Assembly: GCA_902492555.1 (NCBI GenBank)
Contig: CABUMH010000100.1
Span: 1-15,060 of the forward strand
DNA from: Eisenbergiella sp900555195
GTDB lineage: Bacteria > Bacillota > Clostridia > Lachnospirales > Lachnospiraceae
Length of the DNA stretch: 15,060 nt
Reading direction: 5' to 3'
Shown in pieces: positions 1 to 6,817 of the stretch (the first letter of the stretch is position 1; every line of letters begins with the position of its first letter). The position numbers and the translations under genes were made by a program. The notes beneath the pieces were generated by a model, which saw only the letters and a program-made list of their open reading frames with translations, was not told the DNA's origin and ran no database searches.

Positions 1-1
1 A

Positions 2-106
2 AGAAAAGCAGCGGATGAGCTTCTGCAGAGGCACAACGATTTTTGCCCCCATCCTGCAACCAGATTGAGATTGCAGGCGATCTATGGTATCCTTACAGTA
101 AGTTAA
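2..106 (+). CDS. Possible C-terminal tail of an upstream gene (partial)
   Basis: The second frame is open from the window edge to a TAA at 104-106 and would encode about 34 residues ending in YGILTVS. A shorter open tail in the third frame ends with TGA at 66-68, so the reading frame of the upstream gene is not settled. No family is recognisable in so short a tail. If the second frame is real, the gene ends 47 nt before the methylase start, and the candidate promoter at 65-93 would lie inside it. Whether this tail belongs to the defence operon, for instance to an HsdR-like gene, cannot be decided here. Confidence 0.22.
   Translation, partial: RKAADELLQRHNDFCPHPATRLRLQAIYGILTVS
65..93 (+). 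promoter_or_regulatory. Candidate sigma-A promoter for the methylase operon
   Basis: TTGAGA (65-70) is followed after 17 nt by TATCCT (88-93). The -35 box matches the consensus at five of six positions and the -10 at four of six. Transcription would start near 100 and give a leader of roughly 55 nt before the ATG at 154. This is a motif match read by eye. Confidence 0.35.
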
Positions 107-153
107 GTGAAACCGGAAACCAGATTTTTAAGAAAAGATGCCGAGGAGAGGGT

Positions 154-1653
154 ATGATACGGGAAGAGAAACGGATGGATGAGGAATGGGCGGGGGAGAT
201 TACGAAGCTCTTCCGGGAGATGGTCAATTTCTACCGGATGGAATATTCGCAGCCTCTGATCAGGCTGTTTAATGAATTTGCATTCCTGCTGTTGTGCTGG
301 CTGTACAGCAGGGAGGAGGCGTTTACGGAGAGCGAGCTCCGGAAGCTGCCTTCTGCGATGTTGGCAGATATTGTGAAGGGCCTGGGGTATGCCCAAAGCG
401 AGGAAAAAGAGCTCGTGGCGCTGTGGCAGGAGCATGGGCTCGAAAGATACCGGACGTTCATTTATAAAGGCGCTGTGCTCCGTCCGCTGCTTCTGGCAGC
501 CAGCAGGCTGGCGGAGCGGGCGGCAGGCTGGAGGCAGGATGCAGGGCTGGATGGCCCGCGGAGGGATGAATGGCGCCGGAATCTTTATGGGATGCTCTGC
601 AGGCTTTTGGAATTGTGTGCGGGAGATAAGTCGGAGAAGGGGAGATACCTCCTGCGGGAGCAGGAAGCAGGATGGCTGCTGCGCTTGATTGAGGAAGACA
701 AGGAAGAGGCGGGAATGATCCTGGATCCGCAGTGTGGGGCGGCGGCCATGTTGGATGCGGCAGGCCGGCAGTTCGGTCGGATGAGCTTGTATGGAATGGA
801 GGAGGATGAGGACTGGTATAGGGCTGCCTGCTTTCTTGGGCATTTTTCCAACTTCCCGATCAGCCTGCGGAAGGAAAGCATGGAGGAGGCATATATGCGT
901 CCGGATAGGCCGAAGGATCGCTATGACCTGGTCATCGCCAATCCGGTATTCAACAATACGCCGGTTGCAGAGCGGGGAGGCGTTCCCTTATTGCTGCTTC
1001 CGGTGGACGGCATCCGGAGCCGCTATCATTATCAAATCGTCGGAAGCTTGTCTGCGGTAAGAAAAGAGGGAAAGGCGCTGCTGTTCGTACCGGACAGTTT
1101 TCTGTTCGCGTCTAAGAATGAATCGGTACGGGTGCGGAAGTGGATGCTGGATGAGTTTGCGGTGGACGGGGTGATCCTGCTGCCGGAGAGTGCCTTTATG
1201 GGAAATATGACGGTGAAAGCCAGCCTCCTTGTGGTGGAAAATCCCCTGATGGCGGGTGGCTGGGAGGATTCCCACACCCAGCGGATCTTTTTCTACGATC
1301 TCAGGGGACAGGCGGAACGCAGGGACGGGAAAGCCTATGATGCGCTGCTTGCCTGCTGGGATAAGAGACAGGCGTATTATGAGGAATGGCAGGAGCTCCT
1401 TGCCGCAGGGGGGCAGGAGAATTATAACGGCGTCCGGACGCCGGAAAAATGGGAACATACGGATTGCTGGTTTGCCGGAATAGAGGAGATACGGAAGGCG
1501 GGAGGAACGCTGCTGCCGGATTATTACCGGCCGGCGGGAAGGCAGGAAATCCATTTTGCGCCGCCGGAAGAGCTGCTGCGGGAAATGATCGATATGCAGG
1601 AGCGGATTGCGGAGGAGATGCGTGCGCTGCTTACGGAGGTTGAGGGGTTATGA
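154..1653 (+). CDS. HsdM-like N-6 adenine DNA methylase with atypical catalytic motifs
   Basis: This 499-residue protein resembles the M subunit of type I restriction-modification systems, which binds S-adenosylmethionine and methylates adenine at the site chosen by HsdS. About 185 mostly helical residues precede a motif I-like stretch, ILDPQCGAAAML (about residues 189-200). Motif IV is NPVF (263-266) inside VIANPVFNNTP. Both depart from the usual forms (DPxxGSGG and NPPF/Y): the second glycine of motif I is alanine and the second proline of motif IV is valine. The start at 154 is chosen because AGGAG at 144-148 lies 5 nt upstream. The open frame extends back to 43, but that extension has no good ribosome binding site. 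The stop overlaps the next gene's ATG by 4 nt (ATGA). The fold assignment is firm, but catalytic competence is uncertain, so no gene symbol is given. Confidence 0.87.
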   Translation: MIREEKRMDEEWAGEITKLFREMVNFYRMEYSQPLIRLFNEFAFLLLCWLYSREEAFTESELRKLPSAMLADIVKGLGYAQSEEKELVALWQEHGLERYRTFIYKGAVLRPLLLAASRLAERAAGWRQDAGLDGPRRDEWRRNLYGMLCRLLELCAGDKSEKGRYLLREQEAGWLLRLIEEDKEEAGMILDPQCGAAAMLDAAGRQFGRMSLYGMEEDEDWYRAACFLGHFSNFPISLRKESMEEAYMRPDRPKDRYDLVIANPVFNNTPVAERGGVPLLLLPVDGIRSRYHYQIVGSLSAVRKEGKALLFVPDSFLFASKNESVRVRKWMLDEFAVDGVILLPESAFMGNMTVKASLLVVENPLMAGGWEDSHTQRIFFYDLRGQAERRDGKAYDALLACWDKRQAYYEEWQELLAAGGQENYNGVRTPEKWEHTDCWFAGIEEIRKAGGTLLPDYYRPAGRQEIHFAPPEELLREMIDMQERIAEEMRALLTEVEGL

Positions 1654-3269
1654 GCAACTGGAAGAGCGCTCTTTTAGAGGATGTGACGGCGCGCTGGTTC
1701 AGGGGCTCCACCCCCAGCCGCTCCCATCCGGAGTACTACAGCGAGGGGGAAGGGATTCCCTGGGTGCGGGCAGGGGATTTGAACCAAAAAATCGTGGAAA
1801 CGACTGAGATCAGCCTGACGCAGGAAGGGGCGGGGAAGATCAGGGATGAGGTTCCCGCAGGGACAGTGCTCCTGTCGGTGTCAGGAACCATCGGCAAGGT
1901 GGGGATCGCCGGGCGGCCTATGAGACTGAACCAGGCCGTAATGGGAATGGCATTTGACGAGACGGTCATCCGTCCGGCATATGTCTATTATTATCTGCAG
2001 TTCTACCGGCCATGGCTGGAGATGCGGGCCAATTTGGTGACAATACCGAATCTGACGAAACGGCAGCTGGAGCGCGTGCCGATTCTTTTTCCCTGCCTGG
2101 AAGAACAGGATTTTCTGATCTCCGTGCTGGAACGGTGTGAGCGGATGGGCGAAGAACAGAACAAGGCGCTTCCCGTTCTGGAGGAGGCCATGGCCGGGGC
2201 GTTCCTTGGAAAGCTTGAAGAGAGCGGTGCCTATGGCTGGGAGCCGCTTGGGAAGTGCCTGGAAGAGCGCATCGCGATAGGCGCGTTCGGCCAGAGTGCG
2301 GAGGGCGGAAGAAGGCTCCCTTATGTGAATGCGCTGGCAGAAGACGGCTGGGGGCTGAATGGAAGTGCATATGAACCGGTTCCCGTCCGCGCCGCATCGG
2401 AATGGACGCAGGGCGGACTGAATCAGGGAGATTTGCTGTATGAACGCTTGCCGAAGAATGGGATCAGAAGGGTACAGCTGGTTCGGGAAGGGATGGAAGA
2501 TGCGGTCTTTGGCAGCGCCCTGCTGCGTATCCGGGCGAAGAAAGAACTGCTCTGCCCCCAATTCCTGCTGCTGTGGCTGTGGTTCCGGGAACGGTATATG
2601 GGACAGGCCGGTGGAGCAAAACAAAGAGAGGTGACCTCCGGGAATCCCGCGCTCATGGACATCAAGCAGGTGGAAGAGATCCCGGTTCCGATGATGGATA
2701 TGGCCGTGCAGAAGAAGCTGGCCGGGGCCGTGGAACGGATGATGAATCTGCAGGAGAGGCTCGGAGAGATGGCCGGGCTTTCGGAACGGTTCTATCAATC
2801 CGTGCTGTACAGCGCGTTTACAGGCGAGCTGTCGAAGCGCTTCCGGGAACGGAAAGGACTGGAAAAGCCGGATCCCGCACTGTTTCAGAGGGTTTACCGG
2901 GCCGCATTCGTGCCCGTGCAGGAAAAAGAACCGGAAAGCCGGGAGATACAGAGTTTAATCAGAAACCTTGGCGCGGCGAGAGAGCAGCTTTTGAATTATC
3001 TGTCCGATTTCCAGCTGGGGATTCTGCGCGCGTTTGCACAGGACGGCGGGCCTTTGCCGGTGCATGCTGCCCTGAAGCGGGCGGGAAGGGCCGGAGGCTC
3101 CATCCAGGATGCCCTGATTGGTGCGAAGGCTCTGGAAGGGATGGGATTTTTGGAAAAAACATATCCGGAGAGGGTATTGCTGCAGGGAGAGCCGGCGGCG
3201 GACTTCCTGAACCGGCCGGTGACGATCCAGAAATATCAGGTGATAAGCGATGAGCGGGAGGATGTATGA
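1650..3269 (+). CDS. hsdS: Type I restriction specificity subunit (HsdS-like) with extra C-terminal domain
   Basis: This 539-residue protein should recognise the DNA target for the methylase encoded just upstream. Two half-repeats are visible. The first target-recognition domain covers about residues 1-155, with the typical opening RGSTPSRSHPEYY...IPWVRAGDL, and is followed by a helical spacer at about 155-190. The second domain begins near WEPLGKCLEERI (about 190-370). A closing helix follows with QSVLYSAFTGELSKRF (about 380-400), a hallmark of HsdS. Ordinary HsdS ends about here. This protein continues for about 135 residues, with a predicted winged-helix-like stretch at about 440-520 (FQLGILRAFAQ...IQDALIGAKALEGMGFLEK). 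It overlaps the upstream stop and the downstream start by 4 nt each, which implies translational coupling. The extension may dock the ATPase/HNH pair, but this is inference. Confidence 0.87.
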   Translation: MSNWKSALLEDVTARWFRGSTPSRSHPEYYSEGEGIPWVRAGDLNQKIVETTEISLTQEGAGKIRDEVPAGTVLLSVSGTIGKVGIAGRPMRLNQAVMGMAFDETVIRPAYVYYYLQFYRPWLEMRANLVTIPNLTKRQLERVPILFPCLEEQDFLISVLERCERMGEEQNKALPVLEEAMAGAFLGKLEESGAYGWEPLGKCLEERIAIGAFGQSAEGGRRLPYVNALAEDGWGLNGSAYEPVPVRAASEWTQGGLNQGDLLYERLPKNGIRRVQLVREGMEDAVFGSALLRIRAKKELLCPQFLLLWLWFRERYMGQAGGAKQREVTSGNPALMDIKQVEEIPVPMMDMAVQKKLAGAVERMMNLQERLGEMAGLSERFYQSVLYSAFTGELSKRFRERKGLEKPDPALFQRVYRAAFVPVQEKEPESREIQSLIRNLGAAREQLLNYLSDFQLGILRAFAQDGGPLPVHAALKRAGRAGGSIQDALIGAKALEGMGFLEKTYPERVLLQGEPAADFLNRPVTIQKYQVISDEREDV

Positions 3270-4840
3270 AGCTGGAATATCTGTATATTGACGGATATAA
3301 AGGGTTAAAAGGGCTGGAGCTGCGCTTTAAGGAGCAGCATTCTCCGGTAGCGGTGGATTTCCTGGTGGGAAAGAACGGCTCGGGAAAATCGAGCGTGCTG
3401 GAGGCGCTGGGCCTGATTTTTACGCGCATCATGCAGAACGAACTTCCTGGTTTTGCCTTTGCGCTGCAGTATCGGATGCCGGACGGGGCGCGCGTTCATG
3501 TAAGGCCGCAGAAGGAGCATTTTCGGGATGAAACGGGAACCAGGCGCCGTCTTTGGGTGGAAATTGAAAGGGGAGACGAAAGGGAACGGCTGTATGCCAT
3601 CCCGGAGGAATATCTTCCGGACCGGCTGATCTGCTGCTGCTCCGGAACCAACGGCTCCATGGAAGAGATCCTGCTTGCCTCTCCCAGGGCATCCCTGGCC
3701 AGCGATCTGTATGATCTCTCCGATCAGGAGGAAGGAGAGGTGCGCAGGGAGGCGGAGGAAATTTTCCGCTATTATGAACGGCTGGAGACCAATCCGCGTG
3801 CATTTTTTGTGGATGATGTCACCTCCCGCTTTCTCCTTCCTGTTCTCTTTGCCGTGTTTCCGGCGGATGTTTGGGACGAACGGGAGAAGGAGACGATCCG
3901 GCGCTATTGCGGATGGCGGGAAAAACTGCTGAAGCGGCTGGATACCGGGATCGTTCCCGTCGCTTTTTCCATCCGTGTGGACGAGGAAAAGCTGGAACAG
4001 GAGCCGGATACCCCGCAGCTTAACATTCTGCGGAGGCTGATCGGAGAAGAGGACAGGATAAACGACGATACGGTGCACCGGCTGGCTGTGGAGCGCGCTA
4101 AGGAGGGCGGGGAGGCCCCTTCCGAAGTGCTGGCGGTATTTTTATACCAGAAGTGGGAGGATGTGCAGGCGGGATGGTATCATCCCAGGCTGCAGGAATA
4201 TGTTGCGGGAAATCCGTTTCTGCTGCTGTCGGCGCTGCTTGGCGCATATCGGGAGGGCGTGATCCGCTCCGTGCACTTTTTCTACTGCTTTGGGAAGAAA
4301 AACGGAGGGTATGAGAGGGGAATACATGAAATCGAAGCCTTAAGCGACGGAGAGCTGATGTGGATTTCCCGGATCGGCCTGGCTCTGATGGCACAGGCGC
4401 ACTGCGGGGACAACACCCTGTTTTTGTATGATGAGCCGGATGTGCATTTCAATGATGATTGGAACCGGGACTTCATCCAATGCCTTTATGAGATCTGTGG
4501 AGAAAGGGGGCATGAATTCCTGATCGCCACCCATTCCACGCTGATGCTGACGGACGCCATGTATGAACAGGTGTATCTGTTGGAGAATCTGCCGGGAGGG
4601 CGGACGAAGATGGAAGAGGTGAATATATCCACCTTTGCTGCCGGGCGGGATGAGATTTCCAGACAGGTGTTTCAGGCGGAATCCATCGGCGCGTTTGCGG
4701 AAGGATTTGTTCAGGAACGGATACGCACAAACGATCCGGAGAAGATAGAAGAAACGATCGGGAAAATGGGGCCAGGATACCGGAGATTCTGCATGTACGA
4801 GCAGCTCTATTCCCTTTTAGAGGCGAAGGAGGAGGGATAA
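3266..4840 (+). CDS. AAA/ABC-type ATPase (AAA_15/AAA_21, PtuA-like)
   Basis: This 524-residue P-loop ATPase belongs to the SMC/RecF/OLD-like class found in Septu (PtuA) and related defence systems. The Walker A motif is GKNGSGKS (residues 35-42). The signature motif is LSDGE (359-363), a variant of LSGGQ. Walker B is LFLYDEPDVHF, with D389 and E390, and the switch histidine is H423 in IATHST. The roughly 300 residues between Walker A and the signature form a helical insertion, as in family members whose insertion forms the dimer or partner interface. There are no helicase motifs and no TOPRIM domain, so it is neither HsdR nor a full OLD nuclease. The ATG overlaps the HsdS stop by 4 nt, with GGGAGGA just upstream, and the HNH gene starts 4 nt after its stop. 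It is likely an ATP-driven sensor or switch that controls the HNH partner. Confidence 0.88.
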   Translation: MKLEYLYIDGYKGLKGLELRFKEQHSPVAVDFLVGKNGSGKSSVLEALGLIFTRIMQNELPGFAFALQYRMPDGARVHVRPQKEHFRDETGTRRRLWVEIERGDERERLYAIPEEYLPDRLICCCSGTNGSMEEILLASPRASLASDLYDLSDQEEGEVRREAEEIFRYYERLETNPRAFFVDDVTSRFLLPVLFAVFPADVWDEREKETIRRYCGWREKLLKRLDTGIVPVAFSIRVDEEKLEQEPDTPQLNILRRLIGEEDRINDDTVHRLAVERAKEGGEAPSEVLAVFLYQKWEDVQAGWYHPRLQEYVAGNPFLLLSALLGAYREGVIRSVHFFYCFGKKNGGYERGIHEIEALSDGELMWISRIGLALMAQAHCGDNTLFLYDEPDVHFNDDWNRDFIQCLYEICGERGHEFLIATHSTLMLTDAMYEQVYLLENLPGGRTKMEEVNISTFAAGRDEISRQVFQAESIGAFAEGFVQERIRTNDPEKIEETIGKMGPGYRRFCMYEQLYSLLEAKEEG

Positions 4841-4844
4841 GCGG

Positions 4845-5954
4845 ATGTTTTGGGAGATGGATGTAGAAGGGCACAGGGCTGCGTTGGGGAGCATCAGCGA
4901 CTTTCTCCTGTCCGTGTTCGCCTTTGCCGCATCGAAAGAGGATGGGGGATTCCAGCGAAAGGAATGGCTGGATTACGCCGGAGCGCAGGATGGGGAATGG
5001 TTTTATGAACTGTATGTGAGGGATACGAAAAACGGGCAGAGCATGAGAGAGGCGCTGGACGAGCTGTTTGGAATGGACAGGGCGCGGCGGGAAGCGATCC
5101 ATGAAGCGATCCGGCATGATATGGGATTCGCCAATTTTCATGGGGCGGAGTTCACTTTTTGGACGACTGATCTTCCGGCAAAGGAACGGAAGGTGATCCG
5201 GGATTTTTATCTGTATTTTTATCAGGTGGTGTTGTGTACGGCCCATTTCAGGCTGCATGGAATCACCGGGCCATATGGACGCGGACAGTTCGCGCAGCAG
5301 TTCTTTGAAAGAGCAAAAAACCGGACGATCCGGCGCGTCTGCCCGGTCTGTCTGCAGACCATGACGGACGGGATGGAAGAAGGGGAGGTGGAGCATTATT
5401 TTGCCAAGAGCGCGGTTCCTTGCCTGGCCCTGCATCCCTTCAATCTGTATTTTTGCTGCCCCACCTGCAACAAGCGGTATAAGGGCGATAAGAGTCCCTT
5501 TTCCGGCGGGAAAAAGGAATTGAAACGGATCTTCCTTCCCTATCTGGATACGGTCAGAGATCAAGTGCGGATCGGCTTTGAGATGGACAAAAAAGCGGGT
5601 GAGGAAAAGGTGCGTCTGGATCCTGTCGATCCAAAGGAGGAATATATTCGGGAAAAAATCAGAGCGTTTGATCATCTTTTTGACCTGAAAAAACGCTGGT
5701 CCGGACAGCTGGAAGGCTATTACATGGAAAAGATGCAGTGGTACCGGCACAAGAACCCGGAGACGGTGGAAGCGCTGCGCGCGGAAATGGAAGAGGATAT
5801 AGAAAGAGGGAAGAGCAGCCTGAATATCTCACCCAGAGGATACCTGGAAACAGAATATCTGGAATGGCTGTGTTCTTCCCAATTAAAAGCATTTTATTCC
5901 AATATAAAACAGACGGATCGGACGCCGGTGATCCTTGGCAGAACCGATTCATAA
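4845..5954 (+). CDS. HNH endonuclease (PtuB-like effector)
   Basis: This 369-residue protein carries a zinc-binding HNH core at about residues 166-216. The core consists of CPVC (166-169), the catalytic-type EVEHYFAKS with H184 and K188, HPFN (197-200), and CCPTCNKRYKGD with C205, C208 and N209. The two CxxC pairs would hold structural zinc. The core is flanked by about 160 helical residues on each side, making it larger than the usual PtuB nuclease. AAGGAGGAGGG at 4826-4836 lies 8 nt before the ATG. As the last gene of the operon, paired with an ATPase, it is the likely DNA-cleaving effector. Candidate alternatives are a generic HNH protein of an AAA_15-HNH toxin pair or a type IV-like restriction nuclease. 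No HsdR is seen to supply cleavage otherwise. Confidence 0.85.
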   Translation: MFWEMDVEGHRAALGSISDFLLSVFAFAASKEDGGFQRKEWLDYAGAQDGEWFYELYVRDTKNGQSMREALDELFGMDRARREAIHEAIRHDMGFANFHGAEFTFWTTDLPAKERKVIRDFYLYFYQVVLCTAHFRLHGITGPYGRGQFAQQFFERAKNRTIRRVCPVCLQTMTDGMEEGEVEHYFAKSAVPCLALHPFNLYFCCPTCNKRYKGDKSPFSGGKKELKRIFLPYLDTVRDQVRIGFEMDKKAGEEKVRLDPVDPKEEYIREKIRAFDHLFDLKKRWSGQLEGYYMEKMQWYRHKNPETVEALRAEMEEDIERGKSSLNISPRGYLETEYLEWLCSSQLKAFYSNIKQTDRTPVILGRTDS

Positions 5955-5963
5955 GGATGTATG

Positions 5964-5988
5964 AAGCGGCATGCGGGCCTGGCCGCTT
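5964..5988. terminator. Hairpin between convergent genes, weak bidirectional terminator candidate
   Basis: AAGCGGC (5964-5970) pairs with GCCGCTT (5982-5988) across an 11-nt loop. It lies in the 50-nt gap between the stop of the HNH gene and the stop of the opposing XRE gene, where a shared terminator is expected. The following T tract is poor (TTTCTGCCCTT), so efficiency is doubtful. Confidence 0.45.
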
Positions 5989-6004
5989 TCTGCCCTTGAT
6001 ATGG

Positions 6005-6343
6005 TCAATCCCCTTCTTTCAGATCGATTGCCTTGATATAAACCCGCAGCAGTTCTTCCACAAGAGGGAGATAGCGCGGTTCCAGGCTGGAAAGCAGTTC
6101 GATGATTTCCGGAAAGTCTGAAGAAAGCTCCTTGTTGCGGATCAGATAATCAGCGGAGACATGAAGGGCATTGCACATCTTCCGTATGGTCAGGGGAGAG
6201 ACGCCCTTGCGGCCCAACTCCACATCGGCGAGAAAAGGGGTGGAGATATCCGCAGCTTCTGCCAGCTGTTCCCGGCTCATGTGCAGCGCTTCCCGCTGGC
6301 GGCGGATCCTTCCTCCGATTTCAACATTGATTTCTTTTTTCAT
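6005..6343 (-). CDS. XRE-family helix-turn-helix transcriptional regulator
   Basis: This 112-residue regulator has a Cro/CI-type helix-turn-helix at about residues 8-65: IGGRIRRQREALHMSREQLA, then ADISTPFLADVELGRKG and the closing LTIRKMCNALHVSADYLI. A helical tail (LEPRYLPLVEELLRVYIKAI) probably serves dimerisation. The start at 6343 is preferred because the minus strand carries GGGAG (6349-6353) 5 nt upstream. The frame is open 10 codons further, without a comparable site. The gene converges on the defence operon with a 50-nt gap and is divergent from the J-protein gene. It could repress itself, the J-protein promoter, or the defence operon. Its target is not shown by the sequence. Confidence 0.88.
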   Translation of the reverse strand: MKKEINVEIGGRIRRQREALHMSREQLAEAADISTPFLADVELGRKGVSPLTIRKMCNALHVSADYLIRNKELSSDFPEIIELLSSLEPRYLPLVEELLRVYIKAIDLKEGD

Positions 6344-6386
6344 AAATGCTCCCATCTGCGCGCTGCGGCGCATGCAAAGTCAGGGA

Positions 6387-6411
6387 GAGTGAAAGAAAAA
6401 CGCGTTCACTC
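6387..6411. promoter_or_regulatory. Inverted repeat upstream of xre, possible autoregulatory operator
   Basis: GAGTGAA (6387-6393) and TTCACTC (6405-6411) are a perfect 7-bp inverted repeat with an 11-nt spacer, 44 nt upstream of the XRE start codon. The geometry suits a dimeric HTH repressor site, but a second copy to confirm this was not found. Confidence 0.4.
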
Positions 6412-6664
6412 TTTCTCCTTATCTGTCCGGCTGGATATGCCATGGACAGAAAACAGGTAGGCGATATAGCCTGATAGCCTTATTGTATCCATGGCCATCA
6501 GGACGATACCATCATCTATGGACTATATGAAAATGTGCTAATAGGACGAAAGACATCTGTAGTCCGTTGTACGGTCTTGGCAGGAAATGCGTGGACCGGC
6601 CTGAACGGCTGCCGGGCATTCTCGCGCAGAAGAATAAAAGAAGAATAAAAAACAGCCAGTGTAC

Positions 6665-6693
6665 TTGACACATATTGCAATATTTGTTATATT
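6665..6693 (+). promoter_or_regulatory. Near-consensus sigma-A promoter of the J-protein gene
   Basis: TTGACA (6665-6670) and TATATT (6688-6693) are separated by exactly 17 nt. The -35 is perfect and the -10 matches five of six positions. The predicted transcription start is near 6700, giving a leader of about 115 nt before the ATG at 6818. This is the clearest promoter in the window. Confidence 0.82.
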
Positions 6694-6700
6694 ACAAATA
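6672..6700. promoter_or_regulatory. Palindromic operator candidates over the J-protein promoter
   Basis: ATATTGCAATAT (6672-6683) is a perfect 12-bp palindrome inside the -35/-10 spacer. Overlapping it, TATTTGT (6681-6687) and ACAAATA (6694-6700) form a perfect 7-bp inverted repeat that brackets the -10 box exactly. A repressor bound here would block RNA polymerase. The sequence resembles neither CIRCE (HrcA) nor CtsR heptads, so this is not the usual heat-shock control. The XRE protein encoded nearby is one possible ligand. Confidence 0.5.
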
Positions 6701-6714
6701 GAACAATAAACTTC

Positions 6715-6729
6715 CCGTACTTTGTACGG
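6715..6729 (+). other. Small hairpin in the J-protein mRNA leader
   Basis: CCGTAC, a TTT loop and GTACGG form a perfect 6-bp stem, about 15 nt after the predicted transcription start. It could stabilise the 5' end of the mRNA or serve as a protein-binding site. Confidence 0.35.
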
Positions 6730-6817
6730 AGGATCACAGATAGAGCGCATCCATCCGGGCCGTTCCGGAAGAATGCGCAGACTCTGGCAGATGTGAAAAG
6801 AACAGAGGGTGATGAGA

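Larger units (their letters stand above)
6344..6808. other. 465-nt regulatory gap between xre and the J-protein gene
   Basis: No convincing gene is seen here. The gap contains an inverted repeat near the XRE start (6387-6411) and a tandem 9-nt repeat AGAATAAAA at 6631-6639 and 6642-6650. An AT-rich promoter island lies at about 6655-6715. An open stretch without a usable start runs from about 6480 to 6650 on the + strand (HGHQDDTIIYGLYENVLIGRK at its beginning). It may be the remnant of a decayed gene, but nothing in it is recognisable. Confidence 0.5.

Noticed and set aside
1881..2798. A 305-codon minus-strand open frame opposite hsdS
   Set aside because: It has antisense shadow composition; the HsdS half-repeats on the + strand account for the region.
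4473..5750. A 425-codon minus-strand open frame opposite the ATPase and HNH genes
   Set aside because: It is Pro/His/Leu/Arg-rich shadow composition with no domain, and the opposite strand has motif-supported genes throughout.
6597..6615. CCGGC...GCCGG hairpin in the intergenic gap as a terminator
   Set aside because: It has a five-base stem, no T tract on either side and no transcript known to need termination there.
6660..6730. CIRCE or CtsR heat-shock operator at the J-protein promoter
   Set aside because: Neither TTAGCACTC-N9-GAGTGCTAA nor the GGTCAAA heptad repeat is present; the palindrome seen is of a different type.
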